Part shown: positions 1-6,858 of the stretch, one piece after another
How positions within the stretch are numbered: position 1 is the stretch's first letter
Layout of the letters: each line of letters begins with the position of its first letter
Source of the DNA: CAZTCJ01 sp964612085
GTDB taxonomy: Bacteria > Pseudomonadota > Alphaproteobacteria > JAJFIK01
Reading direction: 5' to 3'
NCBI GenBank assembly: GCA_964612085.1
Contig: CAZTCJ010000054.1
Coordinates: 1-26,167 of the forward strand
DNA length: 26,167 nucleotides
Notes under the pieces: generated by a model
The model's database searches: none
The model's input: the letters and a program-made list of their open reading frames with translations, nothing else
Told to the model about the DNA's origin: nothing
Program-made: the position numbers and the translations under genes

Positions 1-710
1 GGCCCGGAGACCAGCGTCACCCGCGCGCCGAGCCGGGCCAGCGCCTCGGCAATGGCATAGCCTTGGGTGCCGGAGGAATGGTTCGACAGGAAACGCACCG
101 GATCGATCGGCTCGCGCGTCGGCCCGGCGGTGAGGACAACATGCTTGCCCGCCAGCAGGCGCGCGCCGAAGAGCTGCGCCTCGATGGCATCGGCGATGCG
201 CTCGACCTCCGGCAGGCGGCCCGGGCCGAACTCGCCACAGGCCATGGCGCCCTCATCCGGCTCCAGCACCGTCACGCCGTCTGCGCGCAAAGTTTCCACA
301 TTGCGCTGTACGGCCGGGTGAAGCCACATGCGCACATTCATGGCGGGCGCGATCAGCACCCGTTTGTCGGTGGCGAGAAGCGCGGTGGACGCCAGATCGT
401 CGGCCAGGCCGTTCGCCATGCGCGCCATCAAATTGGCGGTGGCGGGCGCCACCACCAGCAGGTCCGCATCGCGCGACAGTTCGATATGGCCCATTTCCGC
501 CTCGTCGGTGAGGCTGAACAGGTCGGTATAGACCTTGTCCTGGGTCAGGCCGCCGAGCGTCAGCGGCGTCACGAAATGCTGAGCCGCTTCCGTGAGGATC
601 ACGCGCACACGGGCTTTGCATTCCTGAAGGCGGCGCACCAGATCGACCGATTTGAAGGCCGCGATGCCGCCGCCGATGATAAGCAGAATGCGCTTGTCCG
701 CCAGGATCAT
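1..710 (-). CDS. coaBC: Bifunctional phosphopantothenoylcysteine decarboxylase / phosphopantothenate-cysteine ligase (partial)
   Basis: This cytosolic flavoprotein makes 4'-phosphopantetheine for coenzyme A: the CoaB part joins cysteine to 4'-phosphopantothenate and the CoaC part decarboxylates the product. Reading leftward from ATG at 710, the first 236 residues are present. They cover the whole CoaC domain: a flavin-binding start (RILLIIGGGIAAFKSVDL), the conserved histidine in MGHIELSRDADLL, the PATANLMARMANGLADDL stretch, the PAMN motif, and the substrate clamp with its cysteine in MACGEFGPGRLPE. The CoaB domain begins with TAGPTREPIDPVRFLSNHSSG and is cut by the window edge. The gene lies downstream of ubiB on the same strand, separated by 236 bases that contain a large hairpin, so it may have its own promoter. 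Family assignment is firm; only the missing C-terminal half is unseen. Confidence 0.95.
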   Translation of the reverse strand, partial: MILADKRILLIIGGGIAAFKSVDLVRRLQECKARVRVILTEAAQHFVTPLTLGGLTQDKVYTDLFSLTDEAEMGHIELSRDADLLVVAPATANLMARMANGLADDLASTALLATDKRVLIAPAMNVRMWLHPAVQRNVETLRADGVTVLEPDEGAMACGEFGPGRLPEVERIADAIEAQLFGARLLAGKHVVLTAGPTREPIDPVRFLSNHSSGTQGYAIAEALARLGARVTLVSG

Positions 711-808
711 GCCTAGGCCTTCCTGAGAACTCTCAAATCACGCCAAGTCTTAGCGCGTAGGGAAGCATTTACGCTCACCCATTGTGATTTCCAAGGTTGA
801 ACGGTCCG

Positions 809-820
809 ATTTCGCGAAAT
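809..820. promoter_or_regulatory. 12-bp perfect palindrome upstream of coaBC
   Basis: ATTTCGCGAAAT reads the same on both strands and lies about 100 bases upstream of the coaBC start, in the only A+T-rich part of this gap. It could be an operator, but no protein can be assigned from the sequence. Confidence 0.3.
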
Positions 821-853
821 TTTGTAGGAAGGGTTTTTCAGAAAAGGGCACCA

Positions 854-925
854 CCAGCCCACTCCCCCTCCCGACCACCCACAAGGGTACCCTGTATTGG
901 GTGGCCAGGAGGGGGAGTAGGCTGG
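854..925 (-). terminator. Large stem-loop between ubiB and coaBC
   Basis: Two 28-base arms (854-881 and 898-925) are complementary over 25 positions, around a 16-base loop that itself contains the palindrome AGGGTACCCT (884-893). The three unpaired positions (860/919, 872/907, 874/905) are C-A or A-C on the plus strand, which become G-U wobble pairs on the minus strand. The stem is therefore complete only as RNA transcribed in the ubiB to coaBC direction. It begins 21 bases past the ubiB stop and is followed, on the minus strand, by GGTGCCCTTTTC. A terminator or 3'-end stabiliser for ubiE-ubiB is the simplest reading; an interspersed palindromic repeat element is the alternative. Confidence 0.6.
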
Positions 926-946
926 CCAGGCAACGAAAACAACGGC

Positions 947-2542
947 TCAGCGCGTGAAGAGCAAGGCTATGAAGGCGATCGCCAGGAGCAGAAAAGCCCC
1001 TAAAAACAGCCGGTTGGGCCAGGGGGACCGGTTTTCCTCACGCTGGAGGGCGCGCAGGGTCTCCGGATGGAGCTTCAGTCCCTGGCCTTGCCCCAGATCC
1101 TGGAGCAGATGGGCCGCCGCCTCGAGCCCGTCGATCAGATCGGGCGCACGGGAGGCGAGCCGCCCGACGGCGCGGGCCGTGTCGGCGGCCTCCCGCAGGC
1201 GGGCTTCCGCGCCGATCTCCGACTCCAGCCAGTCTTCGAGCACGGGCCGGCCGCACTCCCAGATGGAGACGCCGGGGTCGAGATCCCGGGCCACGCCTTC
1301 CGCCGCCACCATGGTCTTTTGCAGCATGATCAACGAGGGCTGGAGCGGCATGCCGAAGCGCCGCGTGGTCTCGAACAGTTGAGTGAGCAGTTTCGCGATG
1401 GACATCTCGGCGGCGGGGCGGCCCCAGATCGGTTCGCCCACGGCCCTCAGCGCGAGGGTAAAGTCCGCATGGGATTGATCGGCGGGCACGAAGCCTGCCT
1501 CGAAATGAACGTCCGCCACCCGGGCGTAGTCGCGGGTCACGAAACCGTAGAGCGTTTCCGCCATGAAGCGGCGCATGGACCGGTCGAGCCGTCCCATGAT
1601 GCCGAAATCGACGGCGACGAGGCGGCCCTCTTCATCCGCAAACAGATTGCCGGGATGCATGTCGGCATGGAACAGGCCGTCGCGCATGGCATGGCGTAGA
1701 AAGGTCTGCAAAACGGCGCGGCCGAGCGCGGTGCGGTCGATCTTGGCGGCATCCAAAAGGTCGGGCCGGGTGAGCGGCACGCCGTCGATCCATTCGGTGG
1801 TCAGGATACGGCGCGATGTGCGCTCCCAGTCCACCTGGGGCACGCGGAAGTCCGTGTCGTTCGCCGTGTTCTCGGCCATTTCCGAGGCGGCGGCGGCCTC
1901 GATGCGCAGATCCATTTCCCGGGCGACGCTGTCGTCAAGGGTGCGCACCACGTCCAGGGGCCGCAGGCGCTTGAGGCTCGGTTTCAGCCGTTCGGCGAAC
2001 CGCGCGGCAGTGAAAAAGGAGTCGAGGTCCTTGCGGAAGGCCCGCTCGATCCCCGGGCGGAGGATCTTGACCGCGACGGCGCGCGGGCCGTTCTCGCCCG
2101 TGACGAAGGCCTTGTGCACTTGCGCGATGGACGCGGCGGCGACCGGCGGGCCGAACTCCTGGAACAGATGATCCGTGGGCGCCCCCAGTTCCGCTTCCAG
2201 CGCCGCGCGGGCGGCGTCCTGGGGGAAGGCCGGAATGCGGTCATGCAATGTAGAGAGGCCACGGGCGAGCGACGGGCCGATCAGGTCGGGCCGCGTGGCG
2301 AGCAGTTGACCGAGCTTGATATAGCTGGGGCCCAGCTTCTCCAGCCCCTTGGCGAGGCGCTTGCCTTGGGCTTCGAGCCCGCCCGCCTTCTGGTCCGTGT
2401 CCCGCCCGGCCACCCAGCCCGCGACCGTGTCGAGGCCCGGCGGCAGGCTCTTGCGCGCATCCGGCGGAATCAGGGCGCGGTGGCGCGCCAGCACCTGGGC
2501 GGCATGGGCCAGTCGGCCGATATGGGTCAGGGAGCGGAACAT
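947..2542 (-). CDS. ubiB: UbiB, ABC1/ADCK-family atypical kinase required for ubiquinone biosynthesis
   Basis: UbiB belongs to the ADCK/COQ8 family and is needed for ubiquinone synthesis; it is thought to act as an ATPase that helps handle membrane-bound Q intermediates rather than as the hydroxylase itself. The 531-residue product shows the family's KxGQ motif (KLGQ, about residues 76-79), the alanine-rich loop in AAASIAQVHKA, the catalytic-loop-like HADMHPGNLF and the metal-binding AVDFGIMGRLD. A hydrophobic segment ends the protein (LFLGAFLLLAIAFIALLF), matching the usual C-terminal membrane anchor. Length is close to the 546 residues of the E. coli protein. It starts 35 bases after the ubiE stop, so the two are very probably co-transcribed. 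Confidence 0.95.
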   Translation of the reverse strand: MFRSLTHIGRLAHAAQVLARHRALIPPDARKSLPPGLDTVAGWVAGRDTDQKAGGLEAQGKRLAKGLEKLGPSYIKLGQLLATRPDLIGPSLARGLSTLHDRIPAFPQDAARAALEAELGAPTDHLFQEFGPPVAAASIAQVHKAFVTGENGPRAVAVKILRPGIERAFRKDLDSFFTAARFAERLKPSLKRLRPLDVVRTLDDSVAREMDLRIEAAAASEMAENTANDTDFRVPQVDWERTSRRILTTEWIDGVPLTRPDLLDAAKIDRTALGRAVLQTFLRHAMRDGLFHADMHPGNLFADEEGRLVAVDFGIMGRLDRSMRRFMAETLYGFVTRDYARVADVHFEAGFVPADQSHADFTLALRAVGEPIWGRPAAEMSIAKLLTQLFETTRRFGMPLQPSLIMLQKTMVAAEGVARDLDPGVSIWECGRPVLEDWLESEIGAEARLREAADTARAVGRLASRAPDLIDGLEAAAHLLQDLGQGQGLKLHPETLRALQREENRSPWPNRLFLGAFLLLAIAFIALLFTR

Positions 2543-2577
2543 GTCTGCAAACTCAATACACCGGTTTCAAACCGCTC

Positions 2578-3378
2578 TTACACTTTCCAGCCGGAATGGA
2601 GCGCGGCGATGCCGCCGGTCAGGTTCCGGACCTTGACGTTTTTAAAGCCCGCCGCTGCGATCATCCCGGCGAATGTCTTCTGGTCGGGGAAGCGGCGGAT
2701 GCTCTCCACCAGATAAGCGTAGGCTTCCTTGTCGCCCGCGATGGCCGAGCCCATGCGCGGGATGATCTGGAAGGAATAGAACTCATACAGATCGTCCAGC
2801 ACCGGCACCTGCGGTTTGGAGAACTCCAGGCACAGGAACCGCCCGCCGAGTTTGAGCGCCCGGTAGGCGTCCCGCAGGGCCTGGTCGATATGGGTGACGT
2901 TCCGGATGCCGAACGCGATGGTGTAGAGATCGGCGGAGGCGTCGGGAAACGGCAGGTGTTCCGCGTCCGTACAGAACCAGGCGTTGGGCACGGGTTTATT
3001 GTTCCGCCAGCGCTGATCGGCGCGGGCGCGGCCCTCTTCCAGCATCTTGGCGTTGATGTCGCAGACCATGACGGCGTTGGCGTCGTCCACGCCGACGCCC
3101 ATACGGTCGAGAATGCGGAAGGAAATGTCGCCGGTGCCGCCCGCCATGTCGATCACCGTCTGGCCCGGCTTCGGATTGGCCCAAGTGACCATCTGGTCCT
3201 TCCACAGCCGGTGGACGCCGCCCGACATGGCGTCGTTCATCACGTCGTAGCGGTTCGCCACGGCATCGAAGACGCCGCGCACAAGACCGGCTTTTTCCTC
3301 TTCGCGGACCGTTTTGTGCCCGAAATGGGTGGTGCCGGGGCCGTTCGTCTCGTCTGCTTTATCTTGATTGGTGTCCAT
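2578..3378 (-). CDS. ubiE: UbiE, demethylmenaquinone/demethoxyubiquinol C-methyltransferase
   Basis: This cytosolic SAM-dependent enzyme adds the C-methyl group to the quinone ring during ubiquinone (and, where present, menaquinone) synthesis. The 266 residues include the family N-terminal block VRGVFDAVANRYDVMNDAMS, SAM-binding motif I VIDMAGGTGD (about residues 75-84), the UbiE signature around IAFGIRNVTHIDQALRDAYR and the C-terminal NLTGGIAALHSGWKV. It is the first gene of the minus-strand ubiE-ubiB(-coaBC) series and is divergent from mutM, with 58 bases between the two starts that must hold both promoters. Nothing is odd about length or motifs. Confidence 0.97.
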   Translation of the reverse strand: MDTNQDKADETNGPGTTHFGHKTVREEEKAGLVRGVFDAVANRYDVMNDAMSGGVHRLWKDQMVTWANPKPGQTVIDMAGGTGDISFRILDRMGVGVDDANAVMVCDINAKMLEEGRARADQRWRNNKPVPNAWFCTDAEHLPFPDASADLYTIAFGIRNVTHIDQALRDAYRALKLGGRFLCLEFSKPQVPVLDDLYEFYSFQIIPRMGSAIAGDKEAYAYLVESIRRFPDQKTFAGMIAAAGFKNVKVRNLTGGIAALHSGWKV

Positions 3379-3436
3379 GACCCATCATATGGCTGCAGCG
3401 GCATTCGTTCCGCTGGATTTCCGAGAGTACTACTTA

Positions 3437-4312
3437 ATGCCTGAATTGCCGGAAGTCGAAACCGTCCGCCGCGGCCTGGCGCCCCATCTGGAAGGGGCGC
3501 GGCTGATGCGTGTGGACGCGCGCCGCCCGGACCTGCGCATTCCCTTCCCGCCCGATTTCCGCCAGGCGCTGACGGGCCGCCGGATCGAACGGCTGGAGCG
3601 GCGCGCCAAATATCTGGTGGCGCGTTGCGAAGGCGATCTCGCGCTGATCATGCATCTGGGCATGTCAGGCCGGTTTTCGGTGATCCAGAACGGGCAGATC
3701 GAGGCGCCGGGCGCCTTCGTGCATGAAGGCACCATGGCGCAGGCCGACGGCAACGGCCCGCACGATCACGTGGTGTTCGAGACCGACGCGGGCACGCGCA
3801 TCGTCTATTCCGATCACCGGCGCTTCGGCCTGATGACCTTGAGCCCGTCCGAGACCCTCGATGCGCATCCCTTGATGGCGGTGCTGGGGGTCGAGCCCAT
3901 CGGTGACGATTTCACGCCCGACCATCTGCTGGCCAAGCTGGAAGGCCGCCACACGCCGATCAAATCGGCACTGCTCGATCAAAAGGTCGTGGCGGGGCTC
4001 GGCAACATTTATGTCTGCGAAGCGCTCTACGAGGCGCGGATCTCGCCGCGCCGGTCGGCCTACACCATCGGCAAGGCGCGCGCCGAGCGGCTCGTGCCGG
4101 CGATCAAGGGCGTGCTGGCCCGGGCCATCGAGGCGGGCGGCTCCACCTTGCGCGATTATGCAGGCGCGGACGGCGCGCTCGGCTATTTCCAGCACAGTTT
4201 CAAGGTCTATGGCCGGGAGGGCGAACCCTGCCCTGACCGGGACTGTGGGACGGTCCATAGGATCGTCCAAGCCAATCGGTCCACTTTCTTCTGTCCCAAG
4301 TGCCAGCGGTAA
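3437..4312 (+). CDS. mutM: Formamidopyrimidine-DNA glycosylase (Fpg/MutM)
   Basis: MutM removes oxidised purines such as 8-oxoguanine from DNA and nicks the strand by beta/delta elimination. The start is fixed by chemistry: after loss of Met the protein must begin Pro-Glu, and ATG at 3437 gives MPELPEVETVRRGL. An in-frame upstream ATG at 3368 would bury the catalytic proline and is rejected. The 291-residue product has the conserved lysine in RRAKYLV, the KSALLDQKVVAGLGNIY helix-two-turn-helix region, and a C-terminal zinc finger with two CxxC-type pairs (CPDRDC and CPKC) around the conserved QANRSTFF strand. It is followed, after 147 bases, by the enoyl-CoA hydratase gene. Confidence 0.97.
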   Translation: MPELPEVETVRRGLAPHLEGARLMRVDARRPDLRIPFPPDFRQALTGRRIERLERRAKYLVARCEGDLALIMHLGMSGRFSVIQNGQIEAPGAFVHEGTMAQADGNGPHDHVVFETDAGTRIVYSDHRRFGLMTLSPSETLDAHPLMAVLGVEPIGDDFTPDHLLAKLEGRHTPIKSALLDQKVVAGLGNIYVCEALYEARISPRRSAYTIGKARAERLVPAIKGVLARAIEAGGSTLRDYAGADGALGYFQHSFKVYGREGEPCPDRDCGTVHRIVQANRSTFFCPKCQR

Positions 4313-4323
4313 GGTTTGCCTCA

Positions 4324-4337
4324 GTCGCATTTGCGAC
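4324..4337. terminator. Short inverted repeat after mutM
   Basis: GTCGCATTTGCGAC forms a 5-6 bp stem just 11 bases past the mutM stop. There is no T-run after it, so a role as a terminator is weakly supported. The remainder of the mutM to enoyl-CoA hydratase gap shows no clear promoter. Confidence 0.25.
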
Positions 4338-4459
4338 GAATGGCGATCACACCACCTTGACCTGCAAATCGGCTAGTGGGAGGGATTGCGTGCGCCCGTG
4401 ACGTGGGTCAGGGTGCTGCGAGTTTTCCAGGACGGTTCGATCGAAGGAGCGCGGAGTTC

Positions 4460-5236
4460 ATGGCTTACGAGACCATTCTTGTGGATACCGAAGACAGTGT
4501 CGGCGTCATTACGCTGAACCGTCCGGATGCTCTCAACGCGCTGAATTCCAAGCTGATCGACGAGATGAATCAGGCGCTTGATGCCTTTGAAGAGAACGAT
4601 TCCATCGGCTGCATCGTGCTGACCGGCTCCAACAAGGCGTTCGCCGCAGGGGCCGACATCAAGGAAATGCAGCCCAAAACCTATATGGATGTCTACAAAG
4701 AAGACTTCATCACGCGGAATTGGGAGCGGGTCACCCGCTGCCGCAAGCCGGTGATCGCGGGCGTCGCGGGCTATGCGCTGGGCGGCGGCTGCGAGCTGGC
4801 CATGATGTGCGATTTCATCATCGCCGCCGAGAACGCCAAATTCGGCCAGCCGGAAATCTCGCTGGGCGTCATGCCGGGCGCGGGCGGCACCCAGCGCCTG
4901 ACCCGCTTCGTGGGCAAGTCCAAGGCCATGGAGATGTGCCTGACCGGCCGCATGATGGACGCCGAAGAGGCGGAACGCTCCGGCCTGGTGAGCCGCGTGG
5001 TGCCGCTTGACGAGCTGCGGGACGAGCTGATGCGGGTGGCCCAGAAGATCGCGGATCTCTCCCGCCCGATCACCATGATGACCAAGGAATCGGTCAACCG
5101 CGCTTACGAGACGACCCTGAACGAGGGCATCCGCTTCGAGCGCCGCCTGTTCCATTCCATGTTCGCCACCGAGGATCAGTCGGAAGGCATGACCGCTTTT
5201 GTCGAAAAACGGAAACCCCACTTTAAGCACCGTTGA
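4460..5236 (+). CDS. Enoyl-CoA hydratase (crotonase family)
   Basis: It hydrates trans-2-enoyl-CoA to 3-hydroxyacyl-CoA in fatty-acid beta-oxidation. The start at 4460 (MAYETILV) has the ribosome site AAGGAG 10 bases upstream and gives 258 residues, the standard size. Both catalytic glutamates of the rat-type enzyme are present and correctly spaced by 20: E112 in GGGCELAMMCDF and E132 in FGQPEISLG. The oxyanion-hole segment AFAAGADIKEM and the GAGGTQRL motif are also intact, so this is a true short-chain hydratase rather than a divergent crotonase. An in-frame extension back to 4376 has no family similarity and is rejected. Position before rpsT-dnaA matches the Caulobacter-type gene order. 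Confidence 0.93.
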   Translation: MAYETILVDTEDSVGVITLNRPDALNALNSKLIDEMNQALDAFEENDSIGCIVLTGSNKAFAAGADIKEMQPKTYMDVYKEDFITRNWERVTRCRKPVIAGVAGYALGGGCELAMMCDFIIAAENAKFGQPEISLGVMPGAGGTQRLTRFVGKSKAMEMCLTGRMMDAEEAERSGLVSRVVPLDELRDELMRVAQKIADLSRPITMMTKESVNRAYETTLNEGIRFERRLFHSMFATEDQSEGMTAFVEKRKPHFKHR

Positions 5237-5286
5237 GCGGCGCCACCCGCAACATCTTGTGGTTGGACCCGGTGCCGACCGGAATC

Positions 5287-5309
5287 GTAGGGAATCCCTA
5301 TGGATTTTT
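5287..5309 (+). terminator. Candidate terminator after enoyl-CoA hydratase
   Basis: TAGGG-AAT-CCCTA (5288-5300), with a possible extra G-U pair, is followed by TGGATTTTTC. The stem is short but the five T residues at 5305-5309 and the place just before the rpsT promoter fit an intrinsic terminator. Confidence 0.4.
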
Positions 5310-5322
5310 CTGACAATCCCAG

Positions 5323-5351
5323 TTGACGCTCTCCTGGGCGAGGGCTATAAC
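5323..5351 (+). promoter_or_regulatory. Sigma70-type promoter of rpsT
   Basis: TTGACG (5323-5328) and TATAAC (5346-5351) are separated by exactly 17 bases, each matching the consensus at five of six positions. Transcription would start near 5358, leaving a leader of about 45 bases before the rpsT ATG. Confidence 0.8.
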
Positions 5352-5402
5352 CCGCAACCCAACCTGTGAATGTTTTGTCCGATTTTGAGTGATTGAGACA
5401 CG

Positions 5403-5672
5403 ATGGCTAATACCCGTTCCGCAAAGAAGATGGTCCGCAAGATCGAGGCCCGCACCCAGGTCAACCGGGCGCGCCGCTCCCGCATCCGCACATTCGTGCG
5501 CAAGGTCGAGGAAGCGATCGCCAGCGGTGATCAAGAGGCCGCGAAGGCTGCCCTGTCCCTTGCCGAGCCCGAACTTATGCGCGGCGCCACCAAAGGCGTT
5601 ATGCATAAGAACACGGCTGCCCGTAAGATTTCCCGCCTGTCCCAGCGCGTTAAAAAGATGGCTGCCGCCTGA
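5403..5672 (+). CDS. rpsT: 30S ribosomal protein S20
   Basis: S20 binds 16S rRNA early in small-subunit assembly. The 89 residues start MANTRSAKKMVRKIEARTQ and are rich in Arg and Lys, with the conserved NRARRSRIRTFVRKVEEAI and the C-terminal HKNTAARKISRLSQRVKK. Length and sequence are typical. The Shine-Dalgarno match before the ATG is poor (GAG in TTGAGACACGATG), which is not unusual for rpsT, a gene known in E. coli for weak, self-regulated initiation. It is transcribed from the strong promoter at 5323-5351. A run of eight T residues (5689-5696) follows the stop but without a clear stem. Confidence 0.97.
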   Translation: MANTRSAKKMVRKIEARTQVNRARRSRIRTFVRKVEEAIASGDQEAAKAALSLAEPELMRGATKGVMHKNTAARKISRLSQRVKKMAAA

Positions 5673-6121
5673 CCGTTTTTTGCGCCTGTTTTTTTTGCAA
5701 TCTCCGGGATGATCCGTTCCGGGAGCAATAATGCTCAGTGTGCTTCATAAGCTCTGGTTGCCAGCCGCAATCAGGGCTTTTTTAATTTGCAAGAGGGTAA
5801 TTTCCAGCCTTGAACAAAAAAATCGACACTGTTCTGCATTTGTCCGGATTGCCTTCCGAATCGCTTTGGGGTTAACCTCAAATTCTCGCAACGGCGGCAC
5901 GCCCGTCAGCCCCGAAATCTCAGTCAAGTATTCGGTCTTTCAGGCCGGCTTTGTCGTCTCCGTTGCTTTCTGGTGTTTTCGTTATTACTCGGCGCAGTGC
6001 GTATTTCTGTTGCCCGTATTCGTAGATGTCTTCAATCGCCTTTCCGGGACCGGCCGCGCTTACAGGTTCCGAAAGCAGTGAATAATATTATTCGTCTACG
6101 AAGTATGAGGGGAATGCAGTC
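5673..6121. other. Gene-less A+T-richer gap between rpsT and the rhodanese gene
   Basis: About 450 bases are visibly richer in A and T than everything around them. They contain T-runs at 5676-5681 and 5689-5696, a weak 4-bp stem followed by six Ts (5763-5783), and a 14-bp perfect palindrome at 6080-6093. Open frames exist on both strands (for example 5731-6081 plus, 5745-5927 minus) but have no ribosome site and no recognisable protein features. I looked for DnaA boxes (TTATNCACA on either strand) and saw none that match at eight or nine positions. The stretch may hold the rhodanese/dnaA regulatory region or an unrecognised small RNA. Confidence 0.6.
6080..6093. promoter_or_regulatory. 14-bp perfect A+T-rich palindrome upstream of the rhodanese gene
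   Basis: GAATAATATTATTC is perfectly self-complementary, 28 bases before the GTG start at 6122, in the place expected for a promoter or operator. TATTAT within it resembles a -10 box, so a repressor bound here would block initiation; this is inference. Confidence 0.45.
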
Positions 6122-6733
6122 GTGGGTATGGAGCGCGTCCGAAGCGATTTTGGATCAGCCGATGGCATCGGTCCCGCGTCCTTGGGCTACCGGCCTCATG
6201 CATCGTACCGGGCGGGCACGCAAAGCCGCCGGTCTGGAGCGCCGGTCTCCGCCATGCTCCTGACCGCGGCCGCCTCTGTCTCCGCGGGGTCTCCCAATAC
6301 GGCGCCTGCCCAGCCTGGGGAGGTTTCCCAGATCATGGCCCAGGATGCCTGGGGCAAGCTCGCGGGTAACTCCGATGCACTCCTGGTCGATGTGCGCTCC
6401 CGGATCGAATGGGCGCTTGTCGGCACGCCGGATTTGTCCGAACTCGGAAAGCGTCCCGTACTGATCGAATGGCAGGTCTTTCCGGAGATGATGCTGAACC
6501 GTCAGTTCTGCGCCGAGTTGGAGCGGCATCTGAATGGCCGGTTCGATGTGCCGTTGTATTTCCTGTGTAAGGTCGGCGGCCGGTCCCAAGCCGCCGCCGA
6601 AGCCATGGCTGCACGCGGCCACAGCCAGTGCAGCAATATCGTTGACGGCTTCGAAGGCAATCTGAATGCCGAACGACGACGAGGTCTGATTGACGGCTGG
6701 AAGGCAGCGGGCCTTCCGTGGATCCAGACCTAG
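6122..6733 (+). CDS. Rhodanese-like domain protein
   Basis: A single rhodanese domain occupies roughly residues 66-203. It has the strand DALLVDVRSRIEWALVGTPDL, the active-site loop CKVGGRS with the sulfur-accepting cysteine at residue 149, and the closing DGFEGNLNAERRRG...GWKAAGLPW. Such proteins carry a persulfide on that cysteine and move sulfur or act in thiol or cyanide chemistry; the substrate cannot be told. The start is uncertain. GTG at 6122 has AGGGGA about 9 bases upstream, but the first 65 residues are low-complexity (Ser/Ala/Gly/Arg) and unlike the family, so ATG at 6254 is an alternative. The gene sits between rpsT and dnaA, which are direct neighbours in Caulobacter, and may be co-transcribed with dnaA. 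Confidence 0.85.
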   Translation: MGMERVRSDFGSADGIGPASLGYRPHASYRAGTQSRRSGAPVSAMLLTAAASVSAGSPNTAPAQPGEVSQIMAQDAWGKLAGNSDALLVDVRSRIEWALVGTPDLSELGKRPVLIEWQVFPEMMLNRQFCAELERHLNGRFDVPLYFLCKVGGRSQAAAEAMAARGHSQCSNIVDGFEGNLNAERRRGLIDGWKAAGLPWIQT

Positions 6734-6739
6734 CCCGCT

Positions 6740-6754
6740 CCGCGATCATCGCGG
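6740..6754 (+). terminator. Stem just after the rhodanese stop
   Basis: CCGCGATCATCGCGG forms a 6-bp G+C-rich stem with a UCA loop, seven bases after the stop codon. No T-run follows, so it may be an RNA 3' structure or a protein site rather than a classical terminator. Confidence 0.3.
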
Positions 6755-6787
6755 TCGGCGGGCCGCTCCCCTCTCTTCCCCCTTCAT

Positions 6788-6827
6788 CACTGTGCAAAAA
6801 GGCAGTGTTTAGGCCGTCAAAAGGCCT
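6788..6827 (+). promoter_or_regulatory. Two small hairpins in the dnaA leader
   Basis: CACTG (6788-6792) pairs with CAGTG (6803-6807), and AGGCC (6811-6815) pairs with GGCCT (6823-6827). Both lie in the 125 bases before dnaA, upstream of its ribosome site AAAGGA (6845-6850). The Caulobacter dnaA leader is known to affect DnaA translation, so a similar role is possible, but each stem is only 5 bp. Confidence 0.35.
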
Positions 6828-6858
6828 TCAAGAAAGAACGATCGAAAGGAATGCAATT

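Noticed and set aside
5745..5927. A 60-codon minus-strand frame with fairly protein-like composition in the rpsT-rhodanese gap
   Set aside because: It starts with TTG, has no ribosome site and lies in non-coding-looking DNA; kept only as part of the gap description.
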